From NCBI RefSeq assembly GCF_900102135.1, contig NZ_FMVJ01000003.1, positions 310,001 to 374,000 of the forward strand: 64,000 nucleotides of DNA, given 5' to 3'. Positions 58,408-64,000 of the stretch are shown piece by piece; position 1 is the stretch's first letter; the number at the start of each line of letters is the position of its first letter. The position numbers were made by a program, and so were the translations under genes. Source of the DNA: Microvirga guangxiensis (GTDB lineage Bacteria > Pseudomonadota > Alphaproteobacteria > Rhizobiales > Beijerinckiaceae). Under the pieces are notes generated by a model. It was not told where the DNA came from, ran no database searches, and saw only the letters and a program-made list of their open reading frames with translations.

Positions 58408-58962
58408 TCAGCAGTGAATGCAGCGGCCGGTGAGCTCCAATACCTTGGCATGCGGTGAGAAAGCATGGGTCTTGTGGAGCGACGATAAGGCATCGGACAA
58501 TTCCGGCAGGATCACTTCCCTGACGTCTCCGCAGCCCTCGCAGATGAGGAGGGCGGATGATCCATGGCCGTCGGAAGCCTGGCTGCTGGCGGTATAGGCA
58601 TTCAGGCTGGAGAGCCGGTGGGCCAGCCCCTGCTCGATCAGGAAATCCAGGGCGCGATAGACCGTGATAGGCGCCATGCGGCGGCCTTGAGGCGAGAGAA
58701 CATCCGCCAGGTCGTAGGCCCCGAGGGGCCGCTTGGCTTTATGAAGAGCCTCGAGAACGCGACGGCGGATGGGTGTCAGCCGCACCCCATTGGTCCGACA
58801 CAGGCTTTCCGCATAAGCGAGACTTTTAGCAACCGTGGCCGATTTGGAGACCGGCTGAGGGTGGATGGCAGTCTGGAGATCGGAAGAAGGCTGCGTCACG
58901 GTGTTGTCTCTGGATTTGTAAAACGGAACTTGATTGGAAAATGAAAGGGCAAGAGGGCTCAT
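58408..58962 (-). CDS. Fur-family transcriptional regulator, Zur-like
   Basis: 184 residues. Winged-helix domain VRLTPIRRRVLEALHKAKRPLGAYDLADVLSP and PITVYRALDFLIEQGLAHRL, then a dimerisation domain with metal ligands: LLICEGCGDVREV (CxxC) and ELTGRCIHC (CxxC), His in HKTHAFSPH. The two CxxC motifs and the Zur-like layout suggest zinc sensing rather than iron. Zinc-bound Zur represses uptake genes. ATG at 58962 with AGAGG upstream is used; a GTG at 58900 would give a 163-residue form. It lies upstream of ispG on the same strand with an 108-base gap. Confidence 0.85.
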   Translation of the reverse strand: MSPLALSFSNQVPFYKSRDNTVTQPSSDLQTAIHPQPVSKSATVAKSLAYAESLCRTNGVRLTPIRRRVLEALHKAKRPLGAYDLADVLSPQGRRMAPITVYRALDFLIEQGLAHRLSSLNAYTASSQASDGHGSSALLICEGCGDVREVILPELSDALSSLHKTHAFSPHAKVLELTGRCIHC

Positions 58963-59073
58963 AGGCCGCCCTCTCCGCAAAGATAGGTTACAACGCTACA
59001 TATTCAAAGGGGCTTTTGGTATTCAAAGTGCATGGTCTTGCAGTCATGCAGTGAGGGAATGCGCAGCAGCTGA

Positions 59074-59724
59074 CTATTCGTGCCGAAATTCCCAGACGCT
59101 GGTTTTCTTGATTTCGGCATCCTCCAGAGTGCGCGTTACCGGCACTTCGTAGATTTCCAGACGTTCGAGACGGTCCTTGGGGAGATAGCTACGGCCCGGA
59201 TCGCCGATGAGGACGGCGGCACCGCGCCGGCTCAGAGCAAACAGCCAGTCCGTGACCCACGCCGCCAGATCCTGCTCGTAGCAGATGTCACCGGCGAGAA
59301 CGGTCTCCCAGCCCCGATCCTGCCCGATGAGGTCTTCTTGTATGGGCGTGACGCTGACGCCGTTTGCCTCGGCGTTCAACTGGATCGCGGCGATGGCGAA
59401 GCCGTCGATGTCGCAGGCGAGCACCTCGGCCGCGCCCGCCTTCATGGCCGCGATCGCCACGAGACCCGAGCCCGAAGCGAAATCGAGAACGCGTCGCCCG
59501 CGCACGGTTTCGGGATGATCGAGAATGTAGCGGGCGAGCGCCTGCCCGCCTGCCCAGGCAAAGGCCCAGAAAGGCGGAGGCAGGCCGATCTCGCCCAGTT
59601 CCTCTTCCGTGCGCTGCCACAGATCGGTCGCTTCGTCGGCGACATGCAGCAGGAGTTCCGGCGTGTGGGGCACCGGCAGCAGCCGCGTCTCGGCGCGGAT
59701 AAAGGCAACCGGATCCGCGATCAT
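59074..59724 (-). CDS. ETF-beta lysine methyltransferase-like protein
   Basis: 216 residues, class I SAM fold. Motif I VLDFASGSGLVAIAAMKAGAAEVLACDID is at about residue 85, and ICYEQDLAAWVTDWL is the post-catalytic region. FIRAETRLLPVPHTPELLLHVADEATDLW at the N-terminus and PPPFWAFAWAGGQALARYILDHPETV are features of the METTL20/ETFBKMT group, whose Agrobacterium member methylates ETF-beta and L7/L12. The assignment is by remembered similarity. It overlaps the upstream glycosyltransferase by 4 bases (ATGA), so the two are translationally coupled. Confidence 0.78.
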   Translation of the reverse strand: MIADPVAFIRAETRLLPVPHTPELLLHVADEATDLWQRTEEELGEIGLPPPFWAFAWAGGQALARYILDHPETVRGRRVLDFASGSGLVAIAAMKAGAAEVLACDIDGFAIAAIQLNAEANGVSVTPIQEDLIGQDRGWETVLAGDICYEQDLAAWVTDWLFALSRRGAAVLIGDPGRSYLPKDRLERLEIYEVPVTRTLEDAEIKKTSVWEFRHE

Positions 59725-60863
59725 GGGCTCAACATGGAGGCATAAAGCCGTTTGACGTCGTTCATCACGTCCCGTTCCGTGAAGCCGTCGAGAACGCGGG
59801 TGCGGGCTGCCTCGCCCATACGCACCACGCGCTCGGGATCGTTGGCGAGAGACAGGAAACCAGCGCCAAGCGCTCCGGCATCGTTCGGCGGCACGAGGTG
59901 ACCCTCAACGCCATCCCGCACGAGGGTGCGGCAGCCGGGAACGTCGGTGGTGACGATGGCGCGCCCACAGGCGGCGGCTTCAAGCAGCGTCCGCGGCAGG
60001 CCCTCGCCGCCTCGGGAGGGAAGGCATGCCACGTGATGATCGCGCCAGACGGCCTGAACATCCCGGGTTGCGCCGTGCCAGGAAATGCCGGGCTCGGAAC
60101 TCCAGGCCTTCAGGGTTTCCTCCGGGATGGCTTTCGGGTTCGACGGGTCGGGATTTCCATAGAGCGAAAGCTCGACGGCGGCGCCTTGCGCCCGGGCCTT
60201 ACGTACGGCCTCCACGGCAAGGTCCACACCCTTCGACCAGAGCATGCGGGCGACGAGGGCCACCTTCAGCGGCGGCTGCGCGGGGAGGGGAGTAGGCTTG
60301 AACGCCTCGGGATCAATGCCTGCGCCCCCGACGATGGTGACGTTCGAGGCTCCCGGGTCGAGGCCGAGGAGCTTGGGGTCGTCCGTATTCTCGAAGAGGT
60401 AGCGTGTTTTTTCGGTCTGAAGGCCGCGCACCAGCAACCGCACGGCACGCTGCGAGAGGCGCCCGACCCTGTCGGTTCTTGCCCCGAGGAAGCCAAGGCC
60501 GGTGAGCGCGTAAACACGATGCTTGATGCCGGCGAGGCTGGCCGCGAAGCCTCCGACCAGAATGCTCTTGAGCGCAATGCAATGGACGATGTCGGCCTTC
60601 TCGTCCTTCAGAATCGCGGCGAGCTGACCGGCCGCATAGCCTGCCGTCATGGGATTGATGCTGCGTCGCTCGACCTGCAGCGGAACCACCCGCGCTCCCG
60701 TCGCCTCGATGGCTTCCCGGTGCGCCTGAACGCGCGTGACAACCGTCACGTCGAGGCCGAGCTCGCGCGCAGCCGTGGCCATGGGGAGGAAGTGCGAGGC
60801 GAAGAACCAGTCCTCGGTCACGACGAAGACGAGCTTGCGGCCTGGAAAAAGAGGGTCGGTCAA
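59721..60863 (-). CDS. Group 1/family 4 glycosyltransferase
   Basis: 380 residues, GT-B fold. The N-terminal half has LVFVVTEDWFFASHFLPMATAARELG, and the C-terminal half has VALVARMLWSKGVDLAVEAVRKA and the nucleotide-sugar motif SRGGEGLPRTLLEAAACGRAIVTTDVPGC (E-x7-E). It transfers a sugar to an unknown acceptor, perhaps in surface polysaccharide synthesis. The start is a TTG at 60863, with AAAGG 6 bases upstream. It begins the operon with the methyltransferase at 59074 and diverges from the SemiSWEET gene. Confidence 0.86.
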   Translation of the reverse strand: MTDPLFPGRKLVFVVTEDWFFASHFLPMATAARELGLDVTVVTRVQAHREAIEATGARVVPLQVERRSINPMTAGYAAGQLAAILKDEKADIVHCIALKSILVGGFAASLAGIKHRVYALTGLGFLGARTDRVGRLSQRAVRLLVRGLQTEKTRYLFENTDDPKLLGLDPGASNVTIVGGAGIDPEAFKPTPLPAQPPLKVALVARMLWSKGVDLAVEAVRKARAQGAAVELSLYGNPDPSNPKAIPEETLKAWSSEPGISWHGATRDVQAVWRDHHVACLPSRGGEGLPRTLLEAAACGRAIVTTDVPGCRTLVRDGVEGHLVPPNDAGALGAGFLSLANDPERVVRMGEAARTRVLDGFTERDVMNDVKRLYASMLSP

Positions 60864-60968
60864 GGGAAGCCTTTGATGAAACAGCGCTGCTGTATCTAGC
60901 GACCTCTCCTCCTGGAGGGAACCACCCTTTTCCGTCGCCGTTGCATTCGGCCTGGAAAGGAGGCGTGA

Positions 60969-61298
60969 ATGAGTGAGTGGCTGCCGACGATCCTGGCGAC
61001 CGTTGCGGGAATTCTGTCCACGGCGAGCTTCGTCCCACAGGTGCTGAAAGCCTGGCGCGAGCGCGACACGGCGGCGATCTCGAAGAAGATGTACCTCGTG
61101 ACGGTCACGGCCTTCGTGCTGTGGTCTGCTTACGGCTTTCTCATCGGGGCGATTCCGCTCATCGTGTTCAACCTGCTGAGCTTGTGCCTGAGCGGCACCA
61201 TCCTCGCCTTGAAGATCCGCAATGACCGGCAGGAGGCGCGCACCGGCAAGTCTGCCGCAGGCGAGCGGAGGGAACCGGGCATGGCGCAGTCCGGTTGA
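60969..61298 (+). CDS. SemiSWEET-type PQ-loop sugar transporter
   Basis: 109 residues with three predicted helices: LPTILATVAGILSTASFVPQVLKAW (PQ motif in SFVPQ), KMYLVTVTAFVLWSAYGFLIG and LIVFNLLSLCLSGTILALKIR, then a 20-residue basic tail. SemiSWEETs dimerise to move sugars across the inner membrane; usual length is ~85-95 residues. The specific sugar is unknown. A topoisomerase gene begins 26 bases after the stop. Confidence 0.85.
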   Translation: MSEWLPTILATVAGILSTASFVPQVLKAWRERDTAAISKKMYLVTVTAFVLWSAYGFLIGAIPLIVFNLLSLCLSGTILALKIRNDRQEARTGKSAAGERREPGMAQSG

Positions 61299-61324
61299 TC
61301 CTCTGCTTCACAGCAAGGCGCGAC

Positions 61325-62509
61325 ATGCTTCTGGACCCGAATCCTTCCAACGACACCATCGTCGACCCGCGGGACGCCGCCGAGACGGCAGGGCTCACTT
61401 ATGTCTCCGATGAGTCACCCGGGATCAGACGCAGAAAATCCGGCAAGGGCTTCACCTACACCAAGCCCGACGGGAAGAAGGTCGAGGACAAGGCGACGCT
61501 CGACCGCATCAGGTCGCTCGCCATCCCGCCTGCCTACACGGATGTGTGGATCTGCCCGAAGGCCAATGGCCACATTCAGGCGACGGGCCGCGATGTGAAG
61601 GGGCGCAAGCAATACCGCTATCATCCCGCCTTCCGCGAAGTGAGGGAGAGCACGAAATACGAGCGCATGCTCGAATTCGCGCGCGGCCTGCCGGCCATCC
61701 GCAAAACCATCGACGAGCACATGAAACTGCGCGGCCTGCCGCGCGAAAAGGTGCTGGCGACGGTGGTGCATCTGCTCGAGAACACGCTGATCCGCGTCGG
61801 GAACGAGGATTATGCGAAGCAGAACAAGAGCTATGGCCTGACCACCTTGCGCGACCCGCACGTGAAAGTGGAGGGGGCCGAGTTGCGCTTCCAGTTCAAG
61901 GGCAAGAGCGGCAAGACCTGGAAGCTGCAGGTGAAGGATCGCCGTATCGCCAGGATCGTAAAGGCCTGCCAGGATCTGCCGGGGCAGGACCTGTTTCAAT
62001 ATCTCGACGAGAGCGGCGAGCGTCAGTCGATCTCATCGTCGGACGTGAATGCCTATCTGAAAGAGATCACCGGACGCGACATCACCGCAAAGGACTTCCG
62101 CACCTGGGCAGGCACGGTGCTTGCCGCCATGGCCTTGTCCGAGTTCGAGCAGTTCGACAGCGAGGCCAAGGCGAAAAAGAACATTCGCGCAGCCATCGAG
62201 CAGGTTTCCTCGCGTCTCGGCAACACGCCGACCATCTGCCGCAAGTGCTATGTGCACCCCGAGGTATTCTCCTGCTATCTCGAAGGCGGCCTGCTTCTGG
62301 AGATCAAGGAGCAGATCGAGGCCGAACTGCGTGAAGACCTGCCTTCCCTTCGGCCGGAAGAGGCTGCGGTGCTGACCCTGCTTCAGGAGCGGCTGTCCCG
62401 CGAGGTGCAGGAGCAGGCAGAAAAGCAGGCGAAGAAAAAACCTGCCAGGACGCGCCGATCTTCGGTTCGCCGGAAGCAGGATGCGAGTCAGGCCGAGATG
62501 CGCGCCTGA
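61325..62509 (+). CDS. DNA topoisomerase IB
   Basis: 394 residues, a bacterial/poxvirus-type topoisomerase IB. The catalytic tyrosine is Tyr309 in CRKCYVHPEV; conserved arginines/lysine are seen in ENTLIRVGNEDYAKQNKSYGLTTLRDPHV and DFRTWAGTVLAAM. The enzyme relaxes supercoils by transient 3'-phosphotyrosine linkage and needs no ATP. N-terminal residues 1-35 and the basic C-terminal tail (KKKPARTRRSSVRRKQ) flank the catalytic core. ATG at 61325 is used; a TTG at 61295 overlapping the SemiSWEET stop is an alternative. These enzymes occur in some bacteria only. Confidence 0.9.
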   Translation: MLLDPNPSNDTIVDPRDAAETAGLTYVSDESPGIRRRKSGKGFTYTKPDGKKVEDKATLDRIRSLAIPPAYTDVWICPKANGHIQATGRDVKGRKQYRYHPAFREVRESTKYERMLEFARGLPAIRKTIDEHMKLRGLPREKVLATVVHLLENTLIRVGNEDYAKQNKSYGLTTLRDPHVKVEGAELRFQFKGKSGKTWKLQVKDRRIARIVKACQDLPGQDLFQYLDESGERQSISSSDVNAYLKEITGRDITAKDFRTWAGTVLAAMALSEFEQFDSEAKAKKNIRAAIEQVSSRLGNTPTICRKCYVHPEVFSCYLEGGLLLEIKEQIEAELREDLPSLRPEEAAVLTLLQERLSREVQEQAEKQAKKKPARTRRSSVRRKQDASQAEMRA

Positions 62510-62533
62510 TTCTTGACCCTCAGGCCCGGTCAT

Positions 62534-62557
62534 GCTCCATCGCTGCCGTGATGGAGC
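62534..62557 (+). promoter_or_regulatory. Hairpin that includes the ribosome site of the next gene
   Basis: GCTCCATC (62534-62541) pairs with GATGGAGC (62550-62557) over an 8-base loop. The right arm contains the GGAG at 62553-62556, the only Shine-Dalgarno-like sequence before the ATG at 62566. Its melting could control translation of the small exported protein. It could also be a terminator of the topoisomerase, although no T run follows. Confidence 0.4.
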
Positions 62558-62565
62558 GAAAGTAG

Positions 62566-62901
62566 ATGAAACGTTCAGCGATCATGGTGGCCGCTCTTGC
62601 GATGGCAGGTTCGTGTGCCGCGGGACTCTCCTGCGCTGTTGCTCAGGAACCAAGCTGGGTCGAGGTGAAATGTGACCGTTACAAGAAGGCGTGGGATGAC
62701 GCTCTCGCACGGCGGGGCACCAAGGGTTTAGGACAGGAATTTCTCGATCGTCACGAAGCCTTCCTGGTCTCCGGCTGCGTCGCCAAAGCCGAAGTCTGTC
62801 CCCGCTCCGAGGAGGAGCTGACCCTTGCCAACATGATGGTGGTGGCCGCCATGAACGCGGGAACGGCCAGCACCTTCCCGCCTTTCGCCTGCCGGAAGTA
62901 G
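62566..62901 (+). CDS. Hypothetical exported protein with four cysteines
   Basis: 111 residues. Signal peptide of ~26 residues (MVAALAMAGSCAAGLSCAVAQ). The mature ~85 residues contain Cys in VEVKCDRYKK, VSGCVAKAEVCPRSEEE and PFACRK, possibly two disulfides. Mostly helical, no known domain recognised. The ribosome site lies in a hairpin (see 62534-62557). The stop is 70 bases before the MBL-fold gene; coexpression is possible. Confidence 0.65.
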   Translation: MKRSAIMVAALAMAGSCAAGLSCAVAQEPSWVEVKCDRYKKAWDDALARRGTKGLGQEFLDRHEAFLVSGCVAKAEVCPRSEEELTLANMMVVAAMNAGTASTFPPFACRK

Positions 62902-62971
62902 GCTCCCGCGTCGAACATTTCCCTTCGGTCTGGCGTTAGGGTTTCTCTCCACCCAGTCAGCGAGGCCTTCC

Positions 62972-63850
62972 ATGCGTGTTCACCATCTCAATTGCGGTTG
63001 CATGTGTCCGGTGGGTGGCAAGCTGTGGGACGGGGTGAGCCGCGGCATGACAGGACAGCTCGTCTGCCATTGCCAGCTCGTCGAGACCGACAATGACGGA
63101 TTGGTGCTCGTCGATACCGGCTTCGGTTCGCGGGATGTGGAGCATCCTTACGAGCGGCTGAGCCCGCTGTTCATCCATACCAACCGCATCCAGCTCGAGC
63201 ATCGCTACACGGCCCTGGAGCAGGTGAGGAGCCTGGGGTTCTTGCCTCGCGACGTGCGCCACATCGTGCTCACTCATCTCGATTTCGACCACGCGGGCGG
63301 ACTCGAGGACTTTCCGGAAGCGAGAGTTCACGTGCTGGAAGCCGAGATGGACGTGGCCGAGGATCGGCACGGGCTCATCAACACGCGCCGCTACCGGCCC
63401 GAGCAATGGGACGAGGTGCATAACTGGCGCTTCTACAATCCCGAGGGCGAACGGTGGTTCGGCTTTGACGCCGTCCGCGATCTCGATGGGTTGCCGCCGG
63501 AGATTTTGATGGTTCCGCTGCCGGGCCACACCCTCGGCCATGCAGGCATCGCCATCGATACGCCGGAGGGCTGGCTGCTGAACGCAGGCGATGCTTATTT
63601 CCACCGCCATGAGATGGATCCGGAGCCCTATTGCACGCCGGGCCTTGCCGCCTATCAGCGCATGATGGAGATGGACAGGCCGTCCCGCCTCCATAACCAG
63701 GAGAGGCTGCGCGAACTTGCGAACGATGGTCGCAGCAATGTGAGAATCTTCTGCAGCCACGATCCGGTGGAGCTAGAAGCCCTGCAACGCCTCAGCACGG
63801 GCTGGCGTCCGCTGCAGGCTGGATCCATGTCGCAGGCGCGATATTCCTAG
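62972..63850 (+). CDS. MBL-fold metallo-hydrolase, AHL-lactonase-like
   Basis: 292 residues. The metal-binding motif is THLDFDHAGG (residues about 104-113), then PLPGHTLGHAGIAID (His) and NAGDAYFHRHEMDPEP (Asp/His). The general form fits the quorum-quenching lactonase-like MBL branch, but Asp stands where the canonical HxHxDH has its second His, so the metal site may differ. The N-terminal MRVHHLNCGCMCPVGG is unusual. No signal peptide. The substrate (AHL or another ester or lactone) is not assignable. It lies just upstream of the cytochrome bd gene. Confidence 0.8.
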   Translation: MRVHHLNCGCMCPVGGKLWDGVSRGMTGQLVCHCQLVETDNDGLVLVDTGFGSRDVEHPYERLSPLFIHTNRIQLEHRYTALEQVRSLGFLPRDVRHIVLTHLDFDHAGGLEDFPEARVHVLEAEMDVAEDRHGLINTRRYRPEQWDEVHNWRFYNPEGERWFGFDAVRDLDGLPPEILMVPLPGHTLGHAGIAIDTPEGWLLNAGDAYFHRHEMDPEPYCTPGLAAYQRMMEMDRPSRLHNQERLRELANDGRSNVRIFCSHDPVELEALQRLSTGWRPLQAGSMSQARYS

Positions 63851-63916
63851 GCGCGAGCCTGGACCCTTCTTGTCCGCGCCCTAAAAGCAGGGGGAGGAAG
63901 ATAGAGGGGAAGCGGT

Positions 63917-64000
63917 ATGGAACTCGACGCCTTGATGCTTTCACGCATCCAATTTGCGTTCACGATAGCGTTCCATATCATTTTTCCAGCCTTCACCATC
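63917..64000 (+). CDS. cydA: Cytochrome bd ubiquinol oxidase subunit I, N-terminus (partial)
   Basis: Only the first 28 codons are in the window: MELDALMLSRIQFAFTIAFH and continuing IIFPAFTI. This is the usual start of the CydA/CioA subunit, with a heme-ligand histidine at residue 20. The IIFPAFT form is typical of the cyanide-insensitive (CioA-type) branch. The enzyme oxidises ubiquinol and reduces oxygen at the inner membrane. GAGGGGAAG lies before the ATG. The rest, and the expected cydB/cioB, are beyond the end. Confidence 0.85.
   Translation, partial: MELDALMLSRIQFAFTIAFHIIFPAFTI

Overview
The window is about 64 kb of high-GC chromosome from an alphaproteobacterium of the order Hyphomicrobiales. 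It looks most like Methylobacteriaceae (a Microvirga-like organism), judging from the protein families: DUF4167 next to prmC, DUF1178 next to a nitrilase and grxC/comF, DUF4142, PhaA/PhaB with divergent PhaR, EI-Ntr (PtsP), a zinc-free L32, Zur and EcfG-type promoters. The genus is inference. I saw no rRNA, tRNA, CRISPR, transposase, integrase or phage gene. This is mostly core chromosome with small accessory inserts.

Layout. 0-11 kb is accessory and envelope/stress: an exported protein, a YihY/BrkB membrane protein, an orphan RTX calcium-binding protein, an EamA exporter, a TakP-like TRAP binding protein, a disordered protein with a perfect EcfG promoter, a DUF4142 protein, an HtrA-like protease, a divergent GH1-like glycosidase and a short HPF/RaiA ribosome factor. 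11-23 kb carries clpB, a two-gene operon of related disordered small proteins, a MOSC protein, DUF4167, then the tightly packed prmC-fosX-prfA-ptsP operon (all on the minus strand), lysC and ubiG. A complete fosfomycin hydrolase gene (fosX) sits inside the translation-termination operon with 4-base overlaps on both sides.

23-36 kb has nhaA, a phosphoesterase, DUF1178, nitrilase, grxC and comF (with a small lipoprotein gene inserted), an NDUFAF5-like methyltransferase, DUF427, an iron alcohol dehydrogenase, a thioesterase, an EamA exporter, mutT and argJ. 36-46 kb has a parvulin PPIase, secA, an L,D-transpeptidase, accA, a methyltransferase, gloB and a GNAT. 46-54 kb has the PHB genes phaB, phaA and phaR, a degenerate EAL protein, rpmF, mtgA and a polyprenyl synthase. 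54-64 kb has kup, ispG, zur, an ETF-beta lysine methyltransferase-like protein, a glycosyltransferase, a SemiSWEET, topoisomerase IB, an MBL-fold hydrolase and the start of a cytochrome bd oxidase subunit I gene.

Themes. (1) General stress: two perfect GGAAC-N16-CGTT promoters and three weaker ones precede small disordered proteins, HPF and HtrA; clpB has a heat-shock-like promoter and shares an inverted repeat with the divergent small-protein operon. (2) Small control elements in intergenic DNA: a 26-bp perfect palindrome between mtgA and the prenyl synthase gene, an 18-bp palindrome upstream of the BrkB gene, and overlapping half-sites in the kup leader. (3) Two ~103-bp intergenic repeats with GTCAT...ATGAC inverted ends. 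(4) Four EamA-type exporters in 64 kb. Starts were chosen by ribosome binding site and family alignment from memory; alternatives are given where they matter.
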